From a virus, in the IMG/VR virus record IMGVR_UViG_3300035070_001240, positions 1 through 59,141 of that record: 59,141 bases of DNA; one strand, written 5' to 3'. The translations under genes were made by a program, and so were the position numbers. The first letter of the stretch is position 1. Every line of letters starts with the position of its first letter. Under the pieces are notes generated by a model. The model worked only from the letters and a program-made list of their open reading frames with translations, ran no database searches and had not been told where the DNA came from. Below, one piece after another: positions 8,777 to 17,700 of this stretch.

Positions 8777-9199
8777 TTAAGCTAAACGTACAATTGCAGT
8801 TGTAGCACCAGCGGCAGGGAATTGAACAGTAAACGTACCGTTTGTTGCTGTCTTATCACCACCAAAGTCTACAACAGCTACAGTCTTATTTGACTGTGAT
8901 GAGTTATAAATTAGACAACCACGAGCCGTAAAGGTTGCACTTGTCCAAGATACATCTGCAAAGTCTACAATTGCTACACTACCATCTACAGTAACGTTAG
9001 TAACTGAAAGTGCTTCACCACCAGTTGTATAGCCATTACCATTGGCAATTTCAGCCGATGTAATATAAACAGATGTGCCATTACTTAATGAAGCTACACT
9101 GGAATAAAGAGCAATCTTAAATGTTGCACTTGTAAAATCATGTACAGCTTTAAGACTATCTTCTTTAAACCGAATAGCAATTCCAGATGAAATAGCCAT
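8777..9199 (-). CDS. Virion structural protein, 140 aa
   Basis: A beta-rich 140-aa protein opening MAISSGIAIRFKEDSLKAVHDF, then TFKIALYSS. The 'tFKiALy.s.a.l...t..Y....E..g.GY..GG..L' pattern is widespread in phage minor structural proteins. It ends TFTVQFPAAGATTAIVRLA. It is in line with the neck cluster and probably a minor capsid, neck or fibre component. No catalytic residues are apparent. Confidence 0.65.
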   Translation of the reverse strand: MAISSGIAIRFKEDSLKAVHDFTSATFKIALYSSVASLSNGTSVYITSAEIANGNGYTTGGEALSVTNVTVDGSVAIVDFADVSWTSATFTARGCLIYNSSQSNKTVAVVDFGGDKTATNGTFTVQFPAAGATTAIVRLA

Positions 9200-9226
9200 T
9201 TTTATTTATTCCCTTTTTCTTATCTT

Positions 9227-9517
9227 TTATGATGTTGTAAACATTGTAATACTTGTTGGAACATAGGTTGTCATACTAGGTTGCCAAGTTGCATCTCCAG
9301 TTGTTGCTAGAACTGTATCTGGACGAGCATCTTTTAAAACAATAAAATCAGAAATCCTTGGTGACTTGTTTTGTGGATGGTTTACTCTATCAAATTGTCC
9401 ATCAGATTCATTAGGACCAACTAACGTACCATCTGTTTCTTTTACTCTATCAGCGTACCGATAACGAAATCCACTTCTATCAGAAATAAACCAAGATTGT
9501 ATTCTTCTTCCTGCCAT
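9227..9517 (-). CDS. Small neck-region protein, 96 aa
   Basis: A 96-aa protein containing WFISDRSGFRYRYADRVKE near the start and a conserved-looking 'R.NHPQNKSPRISDF' segment in the middle. Basic and aromatic residues at the N-terminus resemble small packaging or neck proteins that contact DNA or protein rings. A 27-bp gap precedes the 140-aa gene and 4 bp follow the 223-aa adaptor. No named family was recognised. Confidence 0.6.
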   Translation of the reverse strand: MAGRRIQSWFISDRSGFRYRYADRVKETDGTLVGPNESDGQFDRVNHPQNKSPRISDFIVLKDARPDTVLATTGDATWQPSMTTYVPTSITMFTTS

Positions 9518-9521
9518 TGTT

Positions 9522-10193
9522 TTAAACTCTAAAGAATGGTCTTATATATAAACTTTCTCTATCCCTGTCAGATTCAAAAGCTTCATTAAATACTTGATCG
9601 TAAATTTGTTTTAGCAGAGCTACACGAGAATCTGGAACTCCTGGACGTTTTAATGCCATTTTAAAAGCTAATCCTGCCGTAAGAGCAGGAAGCATATGAG
9701 TAGGAACATCCGCATTATATCGTGAAGCAGAACTATCCTCAGTATATCCAAAATAACGATAACGGAAGGTATAAGTAGCTACATCTGGTAAAGGCCAAAA
9801 ATAAACAGTTGGTCCCGCGATTGTGGTTGATTGAACAGCATATTGTAAGGGACGACCTGTTTGAGATTTATTTGGAATCTTTTCGTATTCTTCCATAGTA
9901 ATTCGACGCATTTCAATGTCGGTACTACCAGAACGAATTGTTCCAATAATTAAATCAATTACATTACTTCCAGGTTGAAATGTAGTTTGACCAGTAGATA
10001 GTGTAGTTTCTTCAGTACCTGTTTTCCAAAGTGAGTATCCACGGTTCTGCCATTCACGAAGAAGTAGATCAAGACTACGACGAGCCTCTCTTACATCATC
10101 ACCAAGAGTTACTTCACCGCCAATTTGAGAGATAGCTTCTTCAATGATTTCATCAATTTGTAGATTAAAACTTGTTGTTCCTGAAGTAGCCAT
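9522..10193 (-). CDS. Head-tail connector (gp4/adaptor-type) protein
   Basis: A 223-aa protein with an N-terminal helical region (IDEIIEEAISQIGGEVT, then REARRSLDLLLREWQNRG) and a beta core (PTVYFWPLPDVATYTFRYRYFG). It ends in a helix rich in R and E. This is the usual form of the connector that binds the portal in short-tailed phages. The 'A...ARRSLNLLL.EW.N.G..LW' pattern is very common in marine podoviruses. It lies two genes downstream of the major capsid protein, as expected. Confidence 0.8.
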   Translation of the reverse strand: MATSGTTSFNLQIDEIIEEAISQIGGEVTLGDDVREARRSLDLLLREWQNRGYSLWKTGTEETTLSTGQTTFQPGSNVIDLIIGTIRSGSTDIEMRRITMEEYEKIPNKSQTGRPLQYAVQSTTIAGPTVYFWPLPDVATYTFRYRYFGYTEDSSASRYNADVPTHMLPALTAGLAFKMALKRPGVPDSRVALLKQIYDQVFNEAFESDRDRESLYIRPFFRV

Positions 10194-10197
10194 TTAA

Positions 10198-10485
10198 TTA
10201 AATATAAGTTACAAAACCAACAACGTTGGTAGCTACGGAAACATAAACACCGTTATAGCATTTAATACCGCTTAGACCATTATAAGTATGAGTTACTTCT
10301 CCACTTGTGGGAACAGTTAAACTAAAACGACGATTACCTAAAGAACCGTCAGAAGCTAAATCATAAAAAGTAACCTCACCTGGAGATGCTGATTTATTAG
10401 TAAAAGTAAAACCGGAAATACGAACTGAGTCTGCAACTACAGTTCCAGTAGCGGTTACAACAACAGGGGATAATTGAGTTGACAT
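10198..10485 (-). CDS. Small beta-rich virion protein, 95 aa
   Basis: A 95-aa all-beta-looking protein (SPVVVTATGTVVADSVRISG, then NGVYVSVATNVVGFVTYI). It has the length and composition of small capsid or fibre decoration modules. It is the first gene after the terminator-like hairpin that follows the capsid gene. A good ribosome-binding stretch (AAAAAGGTG) precedes the ATG. Function beyond structural is unknown. Confidence 0.6.
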   Translation of the reverse strand: MSTQLSPVVVTATGTVVADSVRISGFTFTNKSASPGEVTFYDLASDGSLGNRRFSLTVPTSGEVTHTYNGLSGIKCYNGVYVSVATNVVGFVTYI

Positions 10486-10509
10486 TCTTTATTCACCTTT
10501 TTATTTATG

Positions 10510-10552
10510 AAAGGTAGGGTAGAAATAACTGCGAACAGCTATCCCTACCCCT
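10510..10552 (-). terminator. Hairpin terminator with UUCG loop after the major capsid gene
   Basis: On the minus strand GGTAGGG (10549-10543) pairs with CCCTACC (10519-10513). An inner stem (ATAGCTG/CAGTTAT, one G-U pair) is closed by a UUCG tetraloop at 10535-10532, and TTTC follows the stem. Strong hairpins just after the capsid gene are a usual way to keep capsid mRNA abundant and reduce read-through into neck genes. Confidence 0.7.
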
Positions 10553-10596
10553 AGTCTTTCAGAAAATCTAATGTTTAATCATTAGATATTTATTGA

Positions 10597-11526
10597 TTAG
10601 ACTTCAGCGCCAAACCACTTGCGCCAATCTGACCAACCAAAACTATAACGCTCACGAGCCTTAAAGCGAAGGTTGCCGGTATCAAAGTCTGGCTCCATCT
10701 TGGTAGCAAGAGGTGCACGAACGAACATCTTGGAACCGTTTGGAACGTCAGTCTTTACGAACCAGTTGTTAGCATCAGTGAAGCGACGGTTTACATAGAA
10801 ACCATCGGGGAATAGACCCATGTTACGAACTGGGTTAATATCGTTTGGAGCGATACCGGAGGTTGGATATGCAACAGTACCGTTTGGTAGACCAGCGGAG
10901 TGTAGAAGCATATCAGTCTCAAAAGCTAGTTCAGGTGGAATGTGGATTGAAACTGGTGAAGCACCAATTAGAATGCCACGATCATCCTTTAGCTTATGAA
11001 TGGCAGTAACTGCTGTTTCAATGGTTGAGATTGAAATTGCAGAAGTACCAATCTTGTTGCTTTGAGTGCCATCACCAATGGTTGGGTGAGAGTCAGAAAT
11101 TAGAGCCACACCGTCGCCACCAACATAGCTGGCAGAGAAAGCATTGTTAAAGGTGTTAGCAGCCTTAACTTGCTTGGTTGAAGCCATAGCACGAGCAAGA
11201 CCCTTGGCACGAACCTTGGCGAAGGTGTCGTAAAGGTTGTCTTCCATAGCTTCTTCAGTGACAGCAAAGGCAAGAGCAACTGTCTCGTGAGTGTAACGAG
11301 AAGTGTAGCTTTCCTTAGCTGAGTCGTATTGTACGGCAGCGCCTTCTGATTTAGTTGGAGCTTCACCGAACATAGTGAATAGAACTTCTTCTTCAAAAGC
11401 CCGATCTGAATTTTCAATTTCGTATAGTGGTGCATGCTCGTCTTCAACAGCACCATATTCTAGACCGAAAATAGCATTTAGACCTGGGAGAAGTTCCTTT
11501 GAAATATCTGAGCGATTAATAGCCAT
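10597..11526 (-). CDS. Major capsid protein
   Basis: A 309-aa protein opening MAINRSDISKELLPGLNAIFG. Markers are EHAPLYEIENSDRAFEEEV, a 'SYTSRYTHETVALAFAVTEEAMEDNLY' region and the C-terminal 'RYSFGWSDWRKWFGA'. The 'f.vTeEa.eDNlY' stretch and the 'D..NWfvk' segment are typical of HK97-fold major head proteins of this marine podovirus type. The length suits a single HK97 unit without a large delta domain. It sits between the decoration protein and a strong terminator. No separate protease gene is seen beside it; the scaffold is a separate gene at 12718. Confidence 0.88.
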   Translation of the reverse strand: MAINRSDISKELLPGLNAIFGLEYGAVEDEHAPLYEIENSDRAFEEEVLFTMFGEAPTKSEGAAVQYDSAKESYTSRYTHETVALAFAVTEEAMEDNLYDTFAKVRAKGLARAMASTKQVKAANTFNNAFSASYVGGDGVALISDSHPTIGDGTQSNKIGTSAISISTIETAVTAIHKLKDDRGILIGASPVSIHIPPELAFETDMLLHSAGLPNGTVAYPTSGIAPNDINPVRNMGLFPDGFYVNRRFTDANNWFVKTDVPNGSKMFVRAPLATKMEPDFDTGNLRFKARERYSFGWSDWRKWFGAEV

Positions 11527-11541
11527 CTTTCATTCTCCCTA

Positions 11542-12126
11542 TTAAATTGGCCCAACAACGCAAGCAACAACGTCATATTGTTGGTTACGAAGGATACGGA
11601 CTTCTACCTTTGTAGCTGCATCGCCAAATGCATTATCAGGTTGCTCATAAAGAGCTACTGGGCGAACCATAGCAGTGGTAGCAACACGAGAAGCTGCCTT
11701 AATACCAAAGCCGGAACGACCAGTGAAGGTGCTGCCTGTGCCTAGAGTTACATCAAAGTTTAGGGCAAGATCACCGATTGTTAGAGATGCATCAGCCTGT
11801 ACAACGTAAGTTGAGTTAGGATCATCATCTACTAGAGCGTAAGTAATGCTGTCATCTGAAGAAACAGATGCAGGAATATAAGCAGCCCATACAGGTTGCT
11901 TAGAAGTTTTATCGACATATTCTACACCCATTAGTACGCCTACTGCATAGTCAGTAGTTGTGGTAATTGGAGTAACGTAACCACTGTCCATCTTTACTAG
12001 ATCACCTTGGAACATTGCGGAAGAATTGTTCTGGGCAATTTGATAACGACTGAAACCAGTGGAGTTAGCTGCACTACCACGTTTGCGTGAAGGGTGAAAG
12101 CCGGTTAGGTTCTTAGTTGAACTCAT
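11542..12126 (-). CDS. Head decoration-type protein
   Basis: A 194-aa beta-rich protein with a basic, Ser-rich N-terminus (KNLTGFHPSRKRGS) and 'YQIAQNNSSAMFQGDLVKM...YVTPI...YAVGVLMGVEY'. The last is characteristic of the small proteins found next to capsid genes in many marine podoviruses. The tail is VEVRILRNQQYDVVACVVGPI. It lies directly upstream of the capsid gene (15 bp gap). It probably decorates or stabilises the shell. Confidence 0.65.
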   Translation of the reverse strand: MSSTKNLTGFHPSRKRGSAANSTGFSRYQIAQNNSSAMFQGDLVKMDSGYVTPITTTTDYAVGVLMGVEYVDKTSKQPVWAAYIPASVSSDDSITYALVDDDPNSTYVVQADASLTIGDLALNFDVTLGTGSTFTGRSGFGIKAASRVATTAMVRPVALYEQPDNAFGDAATKVEVRILRNQQYDVVACVVGPI

Positions 12127-12194
12127 TTTGGTTTCTCCTTTTTGTTTATTTTTTTTAACTTAGTCTTTTTTTACAGAAAGAAACTAACTATTAA

Positions 12195-12701
12195 TTAGTT
12201 ATCAAAATCAACTGAACGATTACCTACAGTAACACGAGATTTACTAGCGTTAGAGATAGGCATACGACGATCCTGCATTGACATTAGACGTTGATTAATT
12301 GCTTCATTCATTTCGATATTTCGATCAATACCCCGTTGTTTCCTGGCTTGCCAGATGTCATGAGGAATTTTAGCTAAAGCAACATCACCACGAACAATAC
12401 AATTTTGGAACCTATCGTTTTCCTTATGGTATCCATAACCCATTGTCATCTCTGGTACTTCATCGGAAGTTACGAACTCCCATCCTTCGTTAATTTTCTT
12501 ACCAACTGACTTAAAATCTTCATCACCATTAATAAAAATTCGTAGCCATCCTAATTTGAAATTTTGGTCTAGGAAATTTTTTTCAATATGGGGAGGAATA
12601 TCTAGCCAGTTTTCAGAGTCATAGTAAGTTCGTTGTTTGGTATCCCTCGTTGAGGCTTCACGAGCTTCACGAGTAACTGCATCATTAATTTTATTAGTCA
12701 T
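12195..12701 (-). CDS. Conserved head-region protein, 168 aa
   Basis: A 168-aa charged protein opening with MTNKINDAVTREAREASTRD. It includes WLDIPPHIEKNFLDQNFKL and 'GWLRIFINGDEDFKSVGKK'. The C-terminal half is helical and rich in R, M and Q. Similar proteins are frequently encoded between scaffold and decoration genes in marine podoviruses, but their role is unknown. A 68-bp AT-rich gap separates it from the decoration gene. Confidence 0.6.
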   Translation of the reverse strand: MTNKINDAVTREAREASTRDTKQRTYYDSENWLDIPPHIEKNFLDQNFKLGWLRIFINGDEDFKSVGKKINEGWEFVTSDEVPEMTMGYGYHKENDRFQNCIVRGDVALAKIPHDIWQARKQRGIDRNIEMNEAINQRLMSMQDRRMPISNASKSRVTVGNRSVDFDN

Positions 12702-12717
12702 TAGTTTCTATCCTTTA

Positions 12718-13803
12718 TCACGCACGTTTAGTTTCAATAGTTGTATAATTGCCGTTAAGGTTATCTACCTTATGTTTTTCTGCGGCATACCTGTCAAGTG
12801 GAATCCCCCATTTCTTAGCAAGGTCAACATCTTTTTGAGTTAACTTGACCTTATTACCTTTGGGAGAGGATTTACGTGATGTTCCTGCTACCACTTGAGA
12901 CGGTTTTTTCGCATCCGTCCCACGATTAAATTTATTAGGTAGTTCTGCTTTAAGCAGCCTATCTATTTCATTATAAAACTCTTTTGTCTGTGGATCATAG
13001 CCTTCATTCTTTAATTTTTGATCCAAAGCTAAAGCAACAGTAGTTGCAACTTCATCTTGTCCAAACCAACTAGAATTTTTTTCAAACCATTCTGAAGCAA
13101 GAAGGTCTAAATTCCTTTGTGCTTGAGGTTGAGTTTGTTGTTGTTGTTGGTGTTGTGCTGGACGTTGCTCTTCTTGATATGTTTGATACTGTTCTAATTC
13201 TTTTGTATATTTTGATTCTTCTTGTTCCCGTGCATCCTCTAGCTGGGCCTTACGAGCTTGAATAATTTTAAGATCAGTCTTTGCATCATTTAAAACATTC
13301 TGTGCTTCTAGTAATTTTTCTTTTTCACCGTCATCATAGGCACGAAGATAATTTGATTCTGCCATTCTGATTCGTTCATTTAATTCATTTTCACGAGAAT
13401 ATAAAGAAGAAATCTCATATGACTTTGTTGTTTGCTGTGTCTTAATAAGTTCTGAACGAAGTTTATTTAGTTCAGAAGACATATCCTCAAGTTGAGCTTC
13501 ACGTTCCTTACGTTGTTGAACAAGTTGACGAATACGTTTTTCGGCACCCTTACTGTTAATACCTTCTAGCTCTGAAATTTGTTCCTTTTCAGAAACCTCT
13601 TGTACATTTTCACTATTATCTTGTTCGTTATCTTCCGAAACAATCTCATAATTAGATTCATTATCTACATTAGTTTTTGTTTCTACCTCTTCAGTATTTT
13701 CAACCTCATCTTCTAAATCGTAAGATACTTCTGGTTCTTTAGCTACGGCAGCTTTCTCAGGATCAATACTGGTCCAACCACCGTTATCATTTTCTGTTGA
13801 CAT
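12718..13803 (-). CDS. Capsid scaffolding protein
   Basis: A 361-aa very acidic, Gln-rich protein. The N-terminal third is Glu-rich and disordered. A long coiled coil (about residues 85-215) has heptads and a poly-Gln stretch, and the C-terminus is basic (KGNKVKLTQKDVDLAKKWG, then RYAAEKHK). Acidic, disordered and helical with a basic C-terminal helix is the classic scaffold layout, with the basic end contacting the capsid protein. The position just before the head genes agrees. There is no recognisable protease motif. Confidence 0.75.
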   Translation of the reverse strand: MSTENDNGGWTSIDPEKAAVAKEPEVSYDLEDEVENTEEVETKTNVDNESNYEIVSEDNEQDNSENVQEVSEKEQISELEGINSKGAEKRIRQLVQQRKEREAQLEDMSSELNKLRSELIKTQQTTKSYEISSLYSRENELNERIRMAESNYLRAYDDGEKEKLLEAQNVLNDAKTDLKIIQARKAQLEDAREQEESKYTKELEQYQTYQEEQRPAQHQQQQQTQPQAQRNLDLLASEWFEKNSSWFGQDEVATTVALALDQKLKNEGYDPQTKEFYNEIDRLLKAELPNKFNRGTDAKKPSQVVAGTSRKSSPKGNKVKLTQKDVDLAKKWGIPLDRYAAEKHKVDNLNGNYTTIETKRA

Positions 13804-13841
13804 AAGTCACTCCTTTTATACGTAGGCAACGATACTACGAG

Positions 13842-14267
13842 TTACGCTGCATTAGCTGAAAGATTAAACATAATGTCTAAACTCTCTGGGCTTTCAACTT
13901 TCATGATTACTTGGTCATCAAAGATAAGTAGAAGGCGAACACCCTTATACATAAACTTATGACCTACATGCCGACCATATGCAATATAATCTCCCTCTTT
14001 ACACCAAGGACCATTAGGAAACTTATTTTCATCTTGATAAGCACTTTGTCCTACAGCTAAGACTTTACCCACTGTAGTAAGGTATTTTACATCTTCTTGA
14101 AATTGATCAGGAAGAAGAATGCCGCCTTTAGTTTCCTTACGAATTGAAACAGGGCGAATGAGAATATGGTATCCAGGAAGTGCTGGAAGTGGATCAGGAT
14201 CAGGTACTAGCTTTTCCGTAATCCAATCATCATTCTTAACGGCTCCACTATATTTAACGTTCTGCAT
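13842..14267 (-). CDS. GroES-type co-chaperonin
   Basis: A 141-aa protein whose residues about 30-125 match the Cpn10 plan: GYHILIRPVSIRKETKGGILLPDQF (first beta strand and mobile loop, with I50-L51-L52 as the GroEL-binding triad), TTVGKVLAVGQ, GDYIAYGRHVGH and GVRLLLIFDDQVIMKV at the end. It is longer than bacterial GroES (about 95-97 aa) at the N-terminus. T4 gp31 is the known phage co-chaperonin needed to fold its capsid protein with host GroEL. The location between small head genes and scaffold suggests the same role here. No groEL is present, so the host supplies it. Confidence 0.88.
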   Translation of the reverse strand: MQNVKYSGAVKNDDWITEKLVPDPDPLPALPGYHILIRPVSIRKETKGGILLPDQFQEDVKYLTTVGKVLAVGQSAYQDENKFPNGPWCKEGDYIAYGRHVGHKFMYKGVRLLLIFDDQVIMKVESPESLDIMFNLSANAA

Positions 14268-14472
14268 CTTCTAGTTCATCCTTTAAATATCTATGTTTAA
14301 GATCATCAACAATTCCAATTAAAGTACTGATACCATCATATACTCCAATTAGATAACGATAGTCATCGTATGATGAACAAGAGCCAGATGCAAGGTTATT
14401 TTTAACATTTTCTAAAGCAGTATCTAATTCTTTTTCAATATAAAAAGAATCAATTAGTTGACTAGGTTTCAT
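14254..14472 (-). CDS. Small helical protein, 72 aa
   Basis: A 72-aa acidic protein, mainly helical (SFYIEKELDTALENVKNNL, then IVDDLKHRYLKDELED). The stop overlaps the start of the GroES gene by 14 bp and its start overlaps the upstream 38-aa gene's stop, so translation is coupled. No family recognised. Confidence 0.55.
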   Translation of the reverse strand: MKPSQLIDSFYIEKELDTALENVKNNLASGSCSSYDDYRYLIGVYDGISTLIGIVDDLKHRYLKDELEDAER

Positions 14473-14588
14473 TACTTTTTCTTTTTAGGTTTTCCCTTAG
14501 AAGCCTTACCTTGTTGTGGGGCAGTTTCTGAAAACCATTTGTTTCCACCCTTGCCACCAGCTTGCCATTCTTGTTTAATTGCAGCCAT
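14472..14588 (-). CDS. Lysine-rich 38-aa protein
   Basis: Reads MAAIKQEWQAGGKGGNKW on the minus strand and ends in PKKKK before TAA at 14472-14474. The TAA shares bases with the ATG of the 72-aa gene. Gly-Lys-rich mini-proteins like this occur repeatedly around the portal and terminase genes here. It may bind nucleic acid or be a minor head component. Confidence 0.5.
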   Translation of the reverse strand: MAAIKQEWQAGGKGGNKWFSETAPQQGKASKGKPKKKK

Positions 14589-14589
14589 T

Positions 14590-14787
14590 TTATTTTTTCC
14601 TTTTTTTCTGTACGTTTCTTGCTTCACTCAAAGCAATAGCCATTGCTTGTTTTTTAGATTTTACTTTTGGTCCTTTCTTTGAACCAGAATGTAATTTACC
14701 AGCCTTATACTCACGCATAACCTTAGAGATTTTCTTTTGTCCTGGCTTGGTAATTTGTTGAGAAATATTTGATCTATTGATAGTCAT
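14590..14787 (-). CDS. DUF6496-like lysine-rich protein, 65 aa
   Basis: Begins MTINRSNISQQITKPGQKK and carries KVMREYKAGKLHSGSKKG followed by VKSKKQAMAIALSEA. This is the spacing of the small DUF6496-type phage proteins ('K.MREf..G.LhSG.k.GP.Vk...QaiAIAlseA'). I chose the ATG at 14787 rather than the upstream one because the recognised family start begins here. It overlaps the end of the portal gene by 14 bp. Function unknown; basic charge suggests contact with DNA. Confidence 0.6.
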   Translation of the reverse strand: MTINRSNISQQITKPGQKKISKVMREYKAGKLHSGSKKGPKVKSKKQAMAIALSEARNVQKKRKK

Positions 14788-17700
14788 AAGATAACACTCT
14801 AATACGATTAGCAACTTCTCTAGCTCTGTTTGGAGTCTGTTTTAACCAATCAGATTCTCCACCAGATTTATTTTTTAAAACTTCTTCAGCAGCTTCTTCA
14901 AATTTTCCTTCTTTATATAGTTTTAAAGTTTTTGTAAATTCTTTAACTTTTGGTTTACCCATTTGATAAATCATTTCTGCTAAAGGCCTAGCTCGTCTAT
15001 CTTTAAATCCTGATAATTCTTCAGCATCTTTAATAGCATTAACCCAACGTTCTTGGCTTAAATTATCTACTAAGTCAGAAGAAAATTTATCTCCAACTTT
15101 AATATTTTCTTTACCAACTAATTTTTTAAATGCATCATCTACTAAAACACCAGGACCAACAGTTAATTTTTTTCTAGTATCTCCATAAATAACGTATTCA
15201 TTTGATGCCTTATCAAAATATTTTGGGTTTTTATAAAATTCTGTATTAAATTCATTTGGTTTAACAATAAGATTAAAATAATCTTTGTTAGTATTAAAAT
15301 TTAAGGAATCGCCTTCACCGGCTTGTTCTATAGTTTGATTTTCTTTTACTAAATCAACCAATTCAGAAGGTAACATTTCTTCTAAAGTAGGTCCACGAGT
15401 AATATCTGAATCCATTTTTACTTCTTCTTGTGGAAGATATGTTTCTTCTAATTCAGGTACATAAGGAATTTTTTGTTCTTGTTGTTCTTTCAAAAGAGTA
15501 TCTACAAAATTTTGTAACTCTGGGCTAAGTTGAACATCTCCACCTTCAGCAAATTGTGGAGTAAGGTCTACTTTTTCTTTTAATTCTTCCACGCTAGTTC
15601 CTGTTTCCTTCATAAGAAGTTTCATGACTTCAATAAGGAACTTATCATCACGATCTTTTGTCTTGTTAGTATCACCAGAACGTAGCTTGGCTATTTTTTC
15701 AGCGGCTGAAATCTCTAGATCATCACGTTGAAGATCAAGTTTCTCTTCATCAATAGCAATCTTAGCAGCAGACTGTAGAGACGATAGTTTCAGTTTTTCT
15801 TTTTCTAGGTCTAGTTGTTGCCGTTGTAGTTCAAGGGTCATACGCTCTAGGTCTTCTACAGTACCCATCTCAGCCATACGTTCATTGTTTTGTAGAATTT
15901 CTTGAGCAGCGCCTTGAGTGATTGTAGAAATAGCAGATTCATCACCAGAACCAGCTTGTTCAACACCGGAACGAAGCATACCAGCCATTTGTTCTTCATA
16001 TTGCATAATCATATGGTCACGAATATTTGCTTGAAGAATTGGAACAACTTGTTGCATTAGCGGGTTTTGTCCAAGTGTAGGATCAGCAATAAAAGATTGT
16101 TTTACAATAATGTGAGATTGATGATCTTGACCTGAAAAAGCTTGAATAGGTTGTCCTTTTACAGCTTGTCGAATATCTGAAACTGGATCAAGAGGCTGTG
16201 GTTGAGGCATATCAGGATTAAGGAACCTATTTGGATCAGTGATATTTAAAGCCTCTAGAATTGTACGATTAACTTCCTTCATGTTGTACATACCAGCAGG
16301 AGATTGAGAAGCTAGTTGTAAAACAGTTTGTGCCATTGCAATACGATGGGCAGAAGAAGGAACGTTTGGATCAGATACAGGAATAATATCAATACGACCA
16401 TCGAAGTCTGCTTTAAAGATTTGACCTGTAATCATAGGAATATCAAAAGGATATTCATTTGGCAGATAATCATAGTTAATACGAGCTAGAATTTGAAACT
16501 CGTTACGTTGGCTATGATGTAGACGTTTATGGATTGCACTAAAGAATTTAGTAGAAGCTTCTAGTAGAGCAAGTGTAGTACCTACTGGACCATAGTTAGT
16601 AGAATCAGCTACAACTTGTTCCGTTGTATCAGCAAACTTTTGACCAGTTGCAGATACAAAATTAAGCATTTGCATAAGAGTATTTGATGGCTCTTTATAA
16701 GGTAGAGGAATAATAGCTTTGCTAAGATCAACACCAGTTGCTTCTACTTCTCTAAACTCGCCTGGAGCAATAGGATCGTTTGCACCTACAACTCGTACAC
16801 CACGAGCTTTAAAACCACCAGGAAGATTTGCGAATTGACCTGCATCAACTAGGTTTCGCATTGCAGCCGTAGCTGTGGCTGTAAGGTTTCCAAGAAAATG
16901 GATGTAGCCTAGACCATAAAAACCAAAGCCAGGAACAAACTTATAATGAGTGAACCAGCAAAGTTTTTCTTTTCTTTCATCACTTTCTCTCCAGTTACGA
17001 CGAATTGAAAGAACAGTACGAGAATCAAGATCAACAGTAACAATATAAGGAAGTGCTACTGTAATTTTATCTTCTTCCTCACTCTCATTTTCTTCTTCAA
17101 TCTCCAAATAACAATGATGTTCAAGAAGAGTATATTGTGGATCACTTGTATAGTTTGGAGACATACCAAGAATAGTATCCATCTTCTTACGAAGACTTGT
17201 TGGAGTTACTTCTGTAGGTTCTGGTAATTCTGAGTCAATATAGTCTGGCAGACCATAGAATCCAGTAACAATATCACGCTTTAAATCATTTGGACTGCGA
17301 TAGATAACATGAGTATATCGGTCTGCCTTACGTAGATCAGGAGCATTGTTTGAAACAACGAATTGATCAATAGTTACAAACTCAGAAACAGGACGTTCTA
17401 AAGAAGGATCATAGTAAATCTTTTTAAATGCAGAACCAAAAATTGGTAGATGGAACAACATACGTTCCAGTTCATCAAAATATTCAGTCATTTGGTCTGT
17501 TAGCTGATAGTTCATAAAGTTCTGAACACGATTAGCTTGTTGCTCCTTTTCAGGAGTAGAAAGACCAACAACTTGAGCCTTTACTGGACCTTTTGATGGA
17601 AATAGTTCTTGAATAGCTTTTGATTGAAACTTAACGGAAGATTCAATAATAAGGGGATGAACGGCTGTGCAAGCACCTTCAAATGGTTCAGAAGCTTCTT

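Noticed and set aside
12718-13803. Scaffold-protease fusion
   Set aside because: No Ser-His or other protease motif was visible; the protein is only acidic coiled coil with a basic end.
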